NCBI RefSeq assembly: GCF_000772935.1 | Contig: NZ_JPVR01000077.1 | Span: forward strand, 124,001 to 188,000 | Direction of reading: 5' to 3' | Source of the DNA: Lysinibacillus boronitolerans JCM 21713 = 10a = NBRC 103108 | Lineage (GTDB): Bacteria; Bacillota; Bacilli; Bacillales_A; Planococcaceae | DNA length: 64,000 nt | Part shown: positions 25,510-37,000 of the stretch, one piece after another | Layout: each line of letters begins with the position of its first letter | Position numbering within the stretch: position 1 is the stretch's first letter | Made by a program: the position numbers and the translations under genes | The notes under the pieces: model-generated | Databases searched by the model: none | The model's input: only the letters and a program-made list of their open reading frames with translations | Told to the model about the DNA's origin: nothing

Positions 25510-25806
25510 TTGCTCTAATCCACAATGGCACTGCCATTTGGATAGTAAAGGATTATGTCCTTTATCTTCCTTATTTTAACATATTTATCAACGTTTTCAC
25601 CAGAGAATTGGTTGCCGGCATTATTTAACACATTATTTAACTATGCTGAACAATTTTTTGACTATCTTTTATTCTTCCGTTCACTATGTTGCTCAAATAT
25701 TAATGTTTATAATGGTAACTAACGATGGTATAGAATAATTTTCATAACACATTAAATAATGAAATTAGTATTTACTTCTAGCAATTTGACTTTGATATTT
25801 CATTTT

Positions 25807-27987
25807 TCAATCATTAGATTTACTTGAGAAAATAATCGTTTTTGTATTCTCAGGAGTTAATAAAACTGGCCACCAAAAAGCAGCACCTCTCCATTTATTT
25901 TCTCCTTCTTCTCCGTTTTGTCGAGTTAGTATCAATGCAGGAATATTTTTGGCTACACTTCTTGCTTCTTTGAGTTCACCTTTTGCTCCCTTAGAACTTA
26001 CAGGCGAGTCTTCATATCTACCATCTTCACGAATACGTCCAATGTTACGATCTTTTCTAACAATACACCAAACATGTCCAGCATGATTGCTATCAGTGTT
26101 TAACGCCAAATATTCCATACTTGAAATAAATGAAACTTCATCCCATGATTCGCCTACTGCATCATCATGTGTGCTTTTAATTAGGTTTATTATATTTGTA
26201 GCTTTTTCCAAGTCTAGTAAAAACGGTTCTTCACTTCCACCGCTTTCCTCATCAATTAGCTTGTCAATTTGATCTACTATACTTGATATATACGTTTTGT
26301 AACCAGTTTGGAAACCTATCGGCAATAATCGTTTAAATGGTTTTAATGTAGTTGTCTTTGATAACAACAATTTATTTGGTGAACAAGGTATAATTTGATT
26401 TTTTGCATCCTTTTGAATAAATACAACACCGTTATCTTGACTTCCCTTTTCGAAAGCTTCTCGTAGTGCTGAATCGAATTCTTGCATTTTTTTCATTACT
26501 TCGTAGATTCGTAGTGTTGTATAAAATCTTGTAACTGCTAAATCTTCAATTGGGCGGTAACCGAACATTCGAGAATGTTGCAACACTGTATCTTGTTGGA
26601 ATTTATTCGGATTACGTCCATAATAAAATCCAATTAAGTTTCCAATTGTTATCCCTCTATCTAAGATTTGTCCACCAATGAAAATATTAAGAGGTGTACG
26701 TAGTTTTAATTGACCTGTTTCATCTAATAACTGACTAACATCTTTTTCTGAATTTACTTTCGTAATCATTAAATAATCTTTCTGTAGCGCCTTAGTAACT
26801 TCATATTTTACATCCTCAAATGAAGGCATATAACAGTCTAGTACATTCATAGAGTCCTCGAAGTTTTTGTATGATTCTAACACTAAATCGCTTAATAGAA
26901 CAGGATCTGAATCTACAGCTGCTCTGAGTAATTCCTTAATTTCATTTACAATGGTTTCTTGCCATTCGTGCGCGGCTTTTCCTTGCTCTGTATGTACAAT
27001 GAAGCTATATTTTTTTAATCGTTCACCCTTACTTTGTTCCTGTATCCTTCTAATCACTCCACCTACAATAAAGTTAACAATGGCACTTCGAAGGGACATA
27101 ATTTTATGGCTTGTTAATGCTTCTTCTATTTTAAATTTACGGCGATCAGATTTTTTCAATACGACTAGTTCATCTTCTAAAATTGGTTGATATATATACG
27201 ACGCAATGGAGTCCTCATCTTCGCTTTCTTCAAAATAATAATCTCCCCCGATATATCCTTTATGAACAGGAACTAGTTCTGTAAATGCTGGGAGAATTGG
27301 TGTAAAGGTTTTAGTAGAGCCTTCAATTTTTAAATCCTCCGGTTGAAGATACAGAGAGTATGGAGTAGCTGTTACTTGAAGGAAATCACATTGAGATAAG
27401 TTTTTTCGGATTTCATCAATTTGTCCAGCAATTACATTAATTTCAATGATTTCTTGTTTAGTCTTTGAAAAACCGATACTAGCAAAATCTGCTTCATCAT
27501 CAATGATTAAAACTCTTTTCTCGGCTAAAGATGGATATTGCTCAAATAGAGCATAAATTAGCCTTTTTAAATTGTTTGTTTCTTTTTTAACTACTAAAAG
27601 TAGTTTTTGATCTAATTCCCATTGGCTTAAATTATCCGGTAAATTCATAATGTCATGAATTTGAATTTCATCGTTTCGATAAAACTCTTCAAATTCGGAC
27701 TTTAAACGTTCGTATGTTTGCTGTGCTAATGCTCTTGTCCCTTTAGTTAATACAATTGTAGCGTCATACCCATTATCAAATGATAAAGCAGTAATACCGA
27801 TAAATGTTCTTGTTTTACCACTTTGAATTTTCCCAAGTAACATTCCCGGTCTATTTAAACTCGTATTCTTATCTAAAAGATTGATAACGGTTTTCTCGAT
27901 ACATTTCTTTGTTTGTTCATCATATTGATTCTTCCTCGATAAACCGCTGTAAAAGTAGCCTGTTGTGTTCAGGGTTTTCGTTTCCAC
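25807..27987 (-). CDS. Z1-domain ATPase/helicase-like protein
   Basis: This 726-residue protein is last in the six-gene operon. The P-loop GKIQSGKT (52-59) and Walker B LIIDDEAD with VTATPYS motif III form a helicase-like N-terminal half. The Z1 signature GGQILDRGITIGN...DTVLQHSRMFGYR lies near 435-470. Z1 proteins occur in anti-phage loci such as Mza and near restriction genes; their activity is not well defined. Here Z1 joins a type III R-M set instead of MutL- and AIPR-type partners. ATP-driven action on DNA is inferred. Confidence 0.85.
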   Translation of the reverse strand: METKTLNTTGYFYSGLSRKNQYDEQTKKCIEKTVINLLDKNTSLNRPGMLLGKIQSGKTRTFIGITALSFDNGYDATIVLTKGTRALAQQTYERLKSEFEEFYRNDEIQIHDIMNLPDNLSQWELDQKLLLVVKKETNNLKRLIYALFEQYPSLAEKRVLIIDDEADFASIGFSKTKQEIIEINVIAGQIDEIRKNLSQCDFLQVTATPYSLYLQPEDLKIEGSTKTFTPILPAFTELVPVHKGYIGGDYYFEESEDEDSIASYIYQPILEDELVVLKKSDRRKFKIEEALTSHKIMSLRSAIVNFIVGGVIRRIQEQSKGERLKKYSFIVHTEQGKAAHEWQETIVNEIKELLRAAVDSDPVLLSDLVLESYKNFEDSMNVLDCYMPSFEDVKYEVTKALQKDYLMITKVNSEKDVSQLLDETGQLKLRTPLNIFIGGQILDRGITIGNLIGFYYGRNPNKFQQDTVLQHSRMFGYRPIEDLAVTRFYTTLRIYEVMKKMQEFDSALREAFEKGSQDNGVVFIQKDAKNQIIPCSPNKLLLSKTTTLKPFKRLLPIGFQTGYKTYISSIVDQIDKLIDEESGGSEEPFLLDLEKATNIINLIKSTHDDAVGESWDEVSFISSMEYLALNTDSNHAGHVWCIVRKDRNIGRIREDGRYEDSPVSSKGAKGELKEARSVAKNIPALILTRQNGEEGENKWRGAAFWWPVLLTPENTKTIIFSSKSND

Positions 27988-28020
27988 TTTAATTCCCCCT
28001 TATACTAAACATTTAGTTAG

Positions 28021-28341
28021 TTAATAGTCTTTATTAAAATTCATTACATAATATATATTTGCTTGGTCTTCCAACTCTTGATAGCTATTTATCTGTTTCT
28101 TCTCTAAAAATTTTCGAAATCCAGCTATTGAACTAATTTTTTGCCAAAAGTCATCTTTTTGCACTGTATAGATTGCTTTACGTGATCGATTAACTACATC
28201 CTCTAATTGACAACTATTAAGTTCTTTCATAAATTTTAACGTTTCTTGATCTCCTACTAATCTACCGTTTAAATAAGTAAGTAATAATTTAATATCATTT
28301 CTAGTTGCTTTTTCTGTTGCATTTAATTTTGTCATAGTCAT
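28021..28341 (-). CDS. small hypothetical protein between res and Z1 genes (106 aa)
   Basis: I prefer ATG at 28341 (MTMTKLNATEKATRNDIKLL) with AGGTG 9 nt upstream over GTG at 28353. The protein is helical and basic, with no known motif. It begins 84 bp after res and ends 33 bp before the Z1 gene, so it probably belongs to the Z1 subunit pair. It may be an adaptor. Confidence 0.6.
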   Translation of the reverse strand: MTMTKLNATEKATRNDIKLLLTYLNGRLVGDQETLKFMKELNSCQLEDVVNRSRKAIYTVQKDDFWQKISSIAGFRKFLEKKQINSYQELEDQANIYYVMNFNKDY

Positions 28342-28372
28342 AAATATGTACACCTACTGTTTTATAAAGGTT

Positions 28373-28414
28373 AGACAATAGTGATTATGAAAGGATCCAC
28401 TTTCACTATTGTCT
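28373..28414. promoter_or_regulatory. intercistronic stem-loop between res and the 106-aa gene
   Basis: Arms agacaatagtg and cactattgtct enclose about 20 nt. Neither side has a strong T-run in the direction of transcription, so it may be an attenuator or RNA-processing site splitting the operon, not a full terminator. Confidence 0.45.
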
Positions 28415-28424
28415 TATCATTAAT

Positions 28425-31379
28425 TTATTTTGATGAAACTCTCAATAAGAAGTCACTAACGTCATTTTCTGGTCCTTCAAAAGCGACATCTGTATTAATC
28501 GCCTCAAAATGTTTTCTAGCAAATTCAATTTTCGATTGCTCTTCTGGACGTAATAATCCCAAAATGTCTGTTCCTTTCGTTTCTAATACGAAATAGAGTT
28601 TTTCTACGCCACCTTTATTAATGACTGCTGCCCAGTCAGGGTTATAGCTGCCCACTGGCGTATCGATCTTAAACCAATTTGGAAGTTTTACATACACTTT
28701 GACATTCTCATCAGATTCAAATCGTTTTGCAAAACTTTCCTCAATATCAGAATCATAAAGAACATGATCAAACGGCGACTTTGAACTTTCTACTGCATTA
28801 TCATTCAAATAAGCAAGTAATTCTTGGTTTTGGAATAGCTCAACTGCATAAAATTCGTCATCCATTTTGTAATATTTAATCCCATCTTGAAGAATAAATT
28901 TCATTTCACGTAAGATAATCTTCGATACTTCTACAATGAACTTTTGAGGATTATTTTTAAAATCCTCTAGTCGATTACTGCCAGTTAAAATGCGAACAAC
29001 TGTTTTACGTGTTAAGTTCGTACGGTTTTGTAGTTCAGTGATCACATCAGGTAAAGTATGGTGTAAAGATACATAATTCTCTACTCCTTCTTTCACTGTA
29101 ACAGTTTCTAGGCCTGTTAGACGATCCATTGAGGAAATTGCGTCTTTTCGGCTAATCATTCGTACCTTTTCAATTTTCTTCATTCCTTGAATACTGTCAA
29201 TAGACTTTTTAATTAGCTCGTCACTATCAAATTGAATGGAGTAAACTGTTTTATATTTAATCTTGTCCCAAAGTTCAATAAATTCATGACTATCTAGGAT
29301 TGCCTTATTTAGCTTTACTTTCTTCTTTTTAGTTCCATCTTTGATTGGTAAACGCTCTGTAATACGTTTTAACTCTATCATAATCGCTTTATTCCACGGT
29401 TCAAATTCTTGCGGAATATCGACTTCATAATGTTCGATGGCTTCTTTTAAAACAGATGTAGCTTTGTCTTTTTCATTGATATATCCTTTTTCTTTAAAGT
29501 CTTCGTATAGCTTCTTAGATAGATCGTATCCAAGTTGTTCAAATTCTTCTGTTTCTTTATTTAAATAAGATACATTTGCAAATGTATGTTTTTCAATTTT
29601 ACCAAATGTAATTCCTGATTCCTTTTCAATTTCATTTTGTAAGCCCATTACAAATTCTTCATAAGATTCGTTTGCCATAACCGTTAACGTATTAACATTG
29701 TAATCTGGTTCACGTTTTCCATTCTGATTCACTGCTAGACGTAAACCTCTTCCAATTTCCTGTCTACGACTAACGTAGGTTCCACTTGAATCTTTTAGCG
29801 TACAAATTTGAAAGACATTAGGATTATCCCAGCCTTCACGTAAAGCGGAATGTGAGAAAATAAAGCGCAGTGGTTCATTAAAGCTCAGTAATCTCTCTTT
29901 ATCTTTCATAATTAAGCTGTAAATATCTGTATCAGCTTGCGTATTACCCCTTGTATCTTTTAAATTACCTTTTTTATCTTGAGCAAAATAGCCATTATGA
30001 ATTTTTTCTACATCGACATCTACATCAATTTCTTTAAACAGAGTGTGATATTTTGGCTTTTGAATTAGCTTTTTATATTCCTCTTCAAACATAACTGCAT
30101 ATTTACCTTTTACTGGGTTTCCATCTTTATCGTACTTACGATAATTGGCTACTTTATCAATGAAAAATAGACTCAATACTTTAATACCTCTTGGATTTAA
30201 CCGTAGTTCTTTATCAAGATGTTCTTCTATTGTTTGATGGATTTGATAACGCTTAATTGTATCATCATCGAAATCACCAATAGAATCACCTATCCTTAAC
30301 AGGTTACCACCAACTTCAACGGACTCATTACCTTCTGTCCACTCAATTTGCTCAATTCGATAATCTCGATATAGCTCACGTTCACCCGATATATCGAATA
30401 GGTCATCTCCGTACTTCACGTTTTTTACCGTACGCTTCACTTTCCCTTTTGTTTCTACATCCAATTCTAGTTTTGCTTTTCGTTCCTTTACCTCTATCAA
30501 TTTGATGTACGGTTGATTGAAAGATTCTTCAGAGCGAATAGACATTACTTCAATTTTTTTCACCAATCGTTCGTTATACGCGTCCACCGCATCTAGACGA
30601 TAAATCATATTATATTTATCTACGTGTGTTGCAGAATACCGCAATGTACATAATGGATTTAATGAAGCTATAGCTTCTTTTGATTTATCTGTTGTATCAA
30701 CACTTTGTGGTTCGTCAATGATAACAATTGGATTGGTTTGTTGAATAAATTCAATTGGTTTATATCCATTTAAACGGTCATTTGGACGATGAATGACATT
30801 TGCCTTATCTTCTTTTTCAGGATCTTCAAAGCTTTTACGGAACGCATCGATATTAATTATCATCACTTGTATCGTAGTTGCTGTTGAAAAACTACGAACA
30901 CGATCTAACTTGTCAGAATCGTAAATAAAATACTCTAAAGTTTGATTATCGTATAAACCTTTCAAATGTTGTTCAGTTATTTGTAACGATTTATATACCC
31001 CTTCACGAATTGCAACAGAAGGCACAACAATGACAAACTTTGTAAAACCGTATTTTTGGTGTAACTCATAAATCGAACGTAAATAAACATAAGTTTTCCC
31101 AGTCCCTGTTTCCATTTCAACTGTGAAATTTAAGCCATTTAAACTTTCACTACGAGGTAAACCGTTAAGAGCTTGAACTTCTTGTACATTTTGTATAATT
31201 TCTTCTGGTGTTAAATCTAATCGATTTCCGACTCCTAATGCAGTCTGAATTAACCCCGCCTCTTCTCCATAAGATACAGTAAAGTTTGATTGACGAACAG
31301 GTTGTCCTTGAAAAACCTTCACCACAGAATCAATTGCTTGAAGCTGGTAGGGTAATTTAGATTCAAAATGAAGCTTCAT
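28425..31379 (-). CDS. res: type III restriction enzyme Res subunit
   Basis: This 984-residue protein is the ATP-dependent restriction subunit. An SF2 helicase core has METGTGKTYVYLR (about 89-100), VIIDEPQ (about 218-225, the DEPQ variant typical of type III Res) and GRGLRLAVN. The C-terminal PD-(D/E)XK nuclease shows NPDWAAVI ... FVLETKGT near 915-932. With Mod it should cut DNA lacking modification at paired sites after ATP-driven communication. The ATG has AGGAG upstream and begins 2 bp after mod. All key motifs look intact. Confidence 0.92.
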   Translation of the reverse strand: MKLHFESKLPYQLQAIDSVVKVFQGQPVRQSNFTVSYGEEAGLIQTALGVGNRLDLTPEEIIQNVQEVQALNGLPRSESLNGLNFTVEMETGTGKTYVYLRSIYELHQKYGFTKFVIVVPSVAIREGVYKSLQITEQHLKGLYDNQTLEYFIYDSDKLDRVRSFSTATTIQVMIINIDAFRKSFEDPEKEDKANVIHRPNDRLNGYKPIEFIQQTNPIVIIDEPQSVDTTDKSKEAIASLNPLCTLRYSATHVDKYNMIYRLDAVDAYNERLVKKIEVMSIRSEESFNQPYIKLIEVKERKAKLELDVETKGKVKRTVKNVKYGDDLFDISGERELYRDYRIEQIEWTEGNESVEVGGNLLRIGDSIGDFDDDTIKRYQIHQTIEEHLDKELRLNPRGIKVLSLFFIDKVANYRKYDKDGNPVKGKYAVMFEEEYKKLIQKPKYHTLFKEIDVDVDVEKIHNGYFAQDKKGNLKDTRGNTQADTDIYSLIMKDKERLLSFNEPLRFIFSHSALREGWDNPNVFQICTLKDSSGTYVSRRQEIGRGLRLAVNQNGKREPDYNVNTLTVMANESYEEFVMGLQNEIEKESGITFGKIEKHTFANVSYLNKETEEFEQLGYDLSKKLYEDFKEKGYINEKDKATSVLKEAIEHYEVDIPQEFEPWNKAIMIELKRITERLPIKDGTKKKKVKLNKAILDSHEFIELWDKIKYKTVYSIQFDSDELIKKSIDSIQGMKKIEKVRMISRKDAISSMDRLTGLETVTVKEGVENYVSLHHTLPDVITELQNRTNLTRKTVVRILTGSNRLEDFKNNPQKFIVEVSKIILREMKFILQDGIKYYKMDDEFYAVELFQNQELLAYLNDNAVESSKSPFDHVLYDSDIEESFAKRFESDENVKVYVKLPNWFKIDTPVGSYNPDWAAVINKGGVEKLYFVLETKGTDILGLLRPEEQSKIEFARKHFEAINTDVAFEGPENDVSDFLLRVSSK

Positions 31380-31381
31380 GT

Positions 31382-33262
31382 CTACACACTCCTAACATCA
31401 GTGATTCCGTTTTTCTTCAACGTTTGAATGGCATTTGTTTTCACCGAATCATCAAGGAAACCAGTCTCTTTAAAAATTACTTTCGTATCAAAATCTTCTG
31501 GTTTCAATTTGATAATTTCATGCACTATTTCTAAACTAATTTCATTTTCTAAACATAGTAGAACCGCTCCAAATCCAACATTATAAATGACTTTACCATT
31601 GATATTTACTTCTTCGATTGGAGTAGTTAGTGGAATACCAATCTTTAATAAAATTTCAAACAATAAATCTTCTCTCGTACGATCCTCTTTAATATTTTCC
31701 TGTAGCTCAAAAAGATTATCTTCGAGATTTTCTATATTCGGATCCCAAATTTTAACATTAGATGAATCCAATTTAAATACTTTAAAACCAATATCTAAGT
31801 CAGATTTCCCTGTATCTTCAACGATCTTATCTCCTGCGCGACGGATGCGTTCTTTTCCTATTTCACAAATGTTTTTGAATCCGGCTTTATATGCTTCAGA
31901 TTTCTCATCAGTTACTTCAGGTAGCTGAATAAGAATAAATTTTCTATTTCCATTATCCTCTGAGTTTAATTGCATTACTGCATGTGCAGATGTTGCTGAA
32001 CCAGAAAAGAAGTCTAATATTATATCATCGCTTTCTGTACTAATAGAAATAAATCTTTTTATAAGTTCAACAGGTTTAGGGAAAGGAAATATTTTTCTAT
32101 TAAATATACCTTCTACTTCTGCAGTGCCTCTTCTTGTGGATATTTCATTATCTAATTGTAAAGATCTAATCACTTTTCCTGTAAGTCTTGTTTTTTGCAC
32201 TACACGATATTCTCCAGAGTCTGTTTTATAACCTACTATTTCATCATTTAGTCCTTGCTTTGCCTTTTCTTTCCCCCATCGCCAAACTCTTTGAATACCA
32301 TCTTTCCTTGAAATTACCGGAAATACTTCTATCCAACCTTCTCTATTTTCTAATCCGATTTCATAAAAGTTTTCATCTAATTTATTATTTGGGTTTAAGT
32401 AAAATGGATAAAATAAATTAGGTCTTGTTTCAGGGTTAAATGCTACGTTACCGTTATACAAAGGATAAATATTAAATTCTCCTTTTGCATCACTATACTT
32501 AAACTCTTTTTCTTTTTCAGGTAGTATATTAGTCTTCGTTTCAGATATATCTTTAGCATAGAACAGTGCATAATCATTAGTTTTTGCTATATGCCCATAG
32601 TCAATTGCACTTGGTGATGAATTTACTATGAACATTCCAATAAAATTGTTTTCTCCAAAGATTTCATCACATATTTTTTTTAAATTAAAGGCTTCTGTAT
32701 CATCTATAGATATAAAAATCACACCATCATCTTTTAATAAATTCCTAGATAGTTTTAATCTTGAATACATCATATTTAACCAATCAGTATGAAATCTACC
32801 ATTAATTTCTGTGTTTGATTTAGTGATCTGTTTGGTTAATTCTTTGTAGTTTTTAACATTATCCCTAAAATCATCTTTATACACAAAATCATTACCAGTA
32901 TTATAAGGTGGGTCAATGTAAATCATTTTCACTTTACCGAAATATGATTTTTGAAGAAGCTTTAGTACTTCTAAATTATCCCCTTCAATATAAAGATTCT
33001 CAGTTGTATCCCAGTTCTTACTCGATTCTTTATCCGGAAGTAATGTGCCAGTAGAAGGTGTTTGGGCAAGTTTTAAGCTTTGTGCTTTCCCATGCCAAGT
33101 GAATTCATACCTTTCATTATTCGTATCTATTTCATCACCTAGCACCAATTTTAATTTGTCAAAATCAATTTTCCCTTCCGTTATAACTTCGGGAAATAAA
33201 GCTTTAAGTGCGTTTATATTTTCGTGTGTTAGGTCAAGTGTTTTTCCATCTAACTTCTCCAT
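31382..33262 (-). CDS. mod: type III DNA N6-adenine methyltransferase Mod
   Basis: This 626-residue protein has the catalytic DPPY (117-120) in IDPPYNTGNDF and the AdoMet-binding FFSGSATSAH near 415, in the order DPPY then FxGxG-like that marks beta-class N6-adenine methylases. The region between (about 190-390) is the target recognition domain. Mod methylates the site and guides Res. ATG has AAAGGAG upstream. It lies 19 bp after the DUF4391 gene and 2 bp before res in one operon. Confidence 0.92.
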   Translation of the reverse strand: MEKLDGKTLDLTHENINALKALFPEVITEGKIDFDKLKLVLGDEIDTNNERYEFTWHGKAQSLKLAQTPSTGTLLPDKESSKNWDTTENLYIEGDNLEVLKLLQKSYFGKVKMIYIDPPYNTGNDFVYKDDFRDNVKNYKELTKQITKSNTEINGRFHTDWLNMMYSRLKLSRNLLKDDGVIFISIDDTEAFNLKKICDEIFGENNFIGMFIVNSSPSAIDYGHIAKTNDYALFYAKDISETKTNILPEKEKEFKYSDAKGEFNIYPLYNGNVAFNPETRPNLFYPFYLNPNNKLDENFYEIGLENREGWIEVFPVISRKDGIQRVWRWGKEKAKQGLNDEIVGYKTDSGEYRVVQKTRLTGKVIRSLQLDNEISTRRGTAEVEGIFNRKIFPFPKPVELIKRFISISTESDDIILDFFSGSATSAHAVMQLNSEDNGNRKFILIQLPEVTDEKSEAYKAGFKNICEIGKERIRRAGDKIVEDTGKSDLDIGFKVFKLDSSNVKIWDPNIENLEDNLFELQENIKEDRTREDLLFEILLKIGIPLTTPIEEVNINGKVIYNVGFGAVLLCLENEISLEIVHEIIKLKPEDFDTKVIFKETGFLDDSVKTNAIQTLKKNGITDVRSV

Positions 33263-33281
33263 TTACTATTCTCCTTTACTT

Positions 33282-34067
33282 TCAAAAGTTGTTTTTTAGC
33301 TGCTCAATATCCATTGTTAATTGTTGAACCTTTATATTCATTTCCACTTTCTTATTAAATTGTGTTTCCTTTTTTATTGCAGCTATTAGTCTTGATATTG
33401 CTAGTTCTTTTTCTTGTATATGCTGAATTAGTAAGAGTTGCTGTTCTCTTTCTTCATCCGACTTTACAATAGTAAAGTCACCAACCGTTTTTGCGTTTTC
33501 AAAAGCTTCCACTGTAAGGTCCATGTCTTTATAAAATTCATAGAAATTAGCAAAATTCAGATTCACTAATTGGAACGATTGAAGAAAAGCTGTTTTTACT
33601 GAATCAGTAATTTGATCGTCTATCCAATTTGTACGATGTATTGTTTCTAAAACAACAGCAGCTCTATTTACTTTGTTCAATCGTTTGATACAAGTACTAA
33701 TGAGAATTTGATCTTGCCACGTAAAGGTAATAACCACTGGATGAGGCAATGCTCCGTGAATAACTTCTTCTAATACATTAACATGTTTATCTAATGTCTC
33801 TTCTTTTAAGGAAGCAGTAACAAACATTACCCCTTCGTAATGGTATTCTTCATTGATCATAGGTTGAATATTGATTGTGGAAGGTGTTAAAAGATATGAA
33901 AGTTCTAATCTTTCAACAAACTTTGATATTACATTTTTCTCCTTTTGTTTGATATCTGCAAAGTCATAGAACATCTTCTTATCTAGTTTTTTATTTAAAG
34001 GAGTCAATCTGCTTTCTAGACCCATCCTTTTATAAAGTTTTTTCGCTTCTATGTTCAATCCCCCCAA
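33282..34067 (-). CDS. DUF4391-like protein of the extended type III system
   Basis: This protein of about 261 residues has an N-terminal segment (LNIEAKKLYKRMGLESRLTPL ... KKMFYDFADI, then TPSTINIQPM) that matches my recollection of DUF4391 proteins, and a C-terminal coiled coil (ERE QQLLLIQHIQEKELAIS). DUF4391 genes often sit with PLD/SNF2 helicases and type III R-M genes. It follows the helicase gene by 6 bp. The start is uncertain: TTG at 34067, or TTG at 34058, which gives the family-like LNIEAK start. The function is unknown; an adaptor role is possible. Confidence 0.7.
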   Translation of the reverse strand: MGGLNIEAKKLYKRMGLESRLTPLNKKLDKKMFYDFADIKQKEKNVISKFVERLELSYLLTPSTINIQPMINEEYHYEGVMFVTASLKEETLDKHVNVLEEVIHGALPHPVVITFTWQDQILISTCIKRLNKVNRAAVVLETIHRTNWIDDQITDSVKTAFLQSFQLVNLNFANFYEFYKDMDLTVEAFENAKTVGDFTIVKSDEEREQQLLLIQHIQEKELAISRLIAAIKKETQFNKKVEMNIKVQQLTMDIEQLKNNF

Positions 34068-34073
34068 GATTCA

Positions 34074-37000
34074 TCATTTAACAATTAAATACGAAACAAT
34101 TTCAAAATCTTGTATGTTTGTATTCGTACTAGTCACAAGACTATCCAAACTACCGAGACTAAATATATTTAGCGTTGTTTGTTGTTCGATTTTGCCTAAG
34201 ATTTCATCCGTTGCTTTTTCGAGTAATTCTTTATATGGACCCATCTTTTTCCCATTACTTGTTTCGTCATAAAATAGTTGGTATAAATCTTCTACAGCTG
34301 TATGTTGTCCTAGACATAATGAGCGATAAATATCTAATATTTTTTTCACTTTTACGTGTGAATATAAGACATCTCCATTTTCTTTCATATAAATGAGAAA
34401 ATAAGGGAACAATGCGTTTTTTTCTTTTGTATCTGTAATATTACCAATTTGTTTCAAGCAGAAGATGATACCCGGTTGAATTTCCTCTTGAAGATTTTGA
34501 TTATGATTTTTTGTAATACTAAATAATCCTAATGGAGCAGTTTTAATGTCTTCTCCGTTGTCCTTCATAAAGTTTAGTAAATCCATCCGGAAATCATCCA
34601 TTGTAAAATCAGTGAGGCTGATTGTACCATTTACTTCCTCTAAATCAATAACTTCATTTTGAAGCTTTTCTAATTGTTTACGACGATATTCTAAATCTTT
34701 CATTTCATTACTATCTTCCACAATGACGTTTTCTTCACCGGTAGATGAAATATCTAAAATGGTCATTCGATTTTTCACTCGACCAATTAGATTGATGTAT
34801 TCATCTAATTCCATTGATGGCCAGAAGTTAACCAGCTGAATATCGTCATTTTTACTTCCTAACCGGTCTATTCGTCCAAAGCGTTGGATAATGCGAACTG
34901 GATTCCAATGAATGTCATAATTAATAAGATAATCACAATCTTGTAAGTTTTGTCCCTCTGAAATACAGTCTGTTGCAATTAAAATATCAATTTCTTCTTT
35001 CATTTCTGGCTGAACTTTCTCTCTTTCTTTTGATAATGGAGAGAAATTTGTTAACACGTTATTAAAATCCACTTTCTTCATTTTCAACGTAGTCTTTGGA
35101 TTATCTGATCCTGTCACAATGGCTGTATGGATAGAAAAGTTTTGTGAAATCCACGAATGCAAATTCTCATATAGATAATTTGCTGTGTCAGCAAATGCGG
35201 TAAAAATTAAAACCTTTTTATTTCCTTTATTAATAGGGTGATTAATTTTTTGCTCAATTATCTGTTTCAATCTATTTAATTTTTTATCTCGCTTAGCATC
35301 TATTTCTCTTGCTTGCGATAAAAGTTTTACTAAAATTTCTTTATCATACAATAAATCTTGCTTCCAACGAATTAAATCTACATCTCTCGGTAGAATTTTC
35401 ACTTTGGAACCAATGAATGCATCCGAAAGTTCAGGATCTTCTACATCTAAATTCATTATGTCTAATGAAACATCAAACGTATAATCATAGTTTTCTATTT
35501 TCTGGATATGTAATTCAATATTTTGAATAATTTTTTCTAATGTTAATGTAAATGAACTGATAGAGCTTTCCAGTCGTTTTAATAAATTTGATTTCATTAA
35601 GTAAATCAAGCTATTTTCACGGTCCGTTTGTTTGAACACTTTTCCATTTGCAATTTTTGTATCATATTTCTCACTATAAGTCGCTCTCATATTTGGCAAG
35701 ATATATTGCATTGGTGAATAAACCGCTAATCTTAAACGCAAAATCTCATTATTAATTTGTTCCATAGGCGGAAATTTTTCAATTTCATCGATGGATTCTT
35801 TTATATTCAGTGGGTCTAACCGGTTTGGAAACTTCCCAATATCGTTCATGTTGTAATATTTCTCAATATGGCGACGAGATCTTGCAATTGTTAATGAATC
35901 TAATAGACTAAAATAATCCCAATTTAACATATCTAGTAATCGATCAGTTGTTCGTTCTTCTTCAGATAAGCTACTCCACTTATTATATTGAGTTTGGGCA
36001 ATCCGAATGGTATGGGTTATATTTTTGATATTTGCTGTCTTCTCTAAGGCAGTATCTTGTCCTTCCGTTATAAAGGCAATCTGATTCTTTAAATCATCTA
36101 GCTTATTGTTTACAGGTGTCGCCGAAAGCATTAAGACTTTTGTTTTAACCCCAGCTTTTATAATTTCATCCATTAATCGAGAGTACCGTGTAACACGGTC
36201 ATTTCGAGCCTCATTGTTTCTAAAATTATGAGATTCATCAATAACAATTAGGTCATAATTGCCCCAATTTATATGTTCTAGATTTATATCTCCGCTGTAT
36301 CCTGACTTACGTGATAAGTCTGTATGGTTTAATAAGTCATAGGAAAAGCGATCTTCTGCCAGTATATTGCGTTTATCATTTAAACGATAAATGGACCAGT
36401 TTTCGCGTAGTTTTTTTGGTGCTAACACAAGGACACGATGGTTACGCAACTCGTAGTATTTAATCACAGCTAATGCTTCAAATGTTTTCCCAAGACCAAC
36501 ACTATCCGCTATGATACAACCACCAAATGTTTCGATTTTATTAATTGCACCGACAACCCCATCTTTTTGGAAGTTGTAAAGTTTGTTCCAAATTATTGTA
36601 TTTTCAAATCCCGTCTTTTCTTGTAAACTTCGAAAATCACGGTTTCCATCTAAGAATTCTTTAAAGAGATTGTAAAGTGTAACGAAATATATAAATTCAG
36701 GAGAGTTTTCCTTATATAGCAATTCAACTTTCTTTATAATTTTATCTTTTACATCTTTAAGGATTTGAGTATTCTCCCAGATTGATTCAAAGCTTTGTAA
36801 CAACTGTTGATTAGTAGCCTCTTCATCTACAATGTTATTAATATATATATTTGAAGAATTACTAAATCCTAATCCCGGACTAGAAAATGGCGCACCACCC
36901 ACTAATCCTACTTGATTTCCATCTTTATTTAATACATGATAAAGCCCACCCTCAATTCTTTGATCCACAACCGATTTGAATTGGGCTTTTTTCTTTAACC

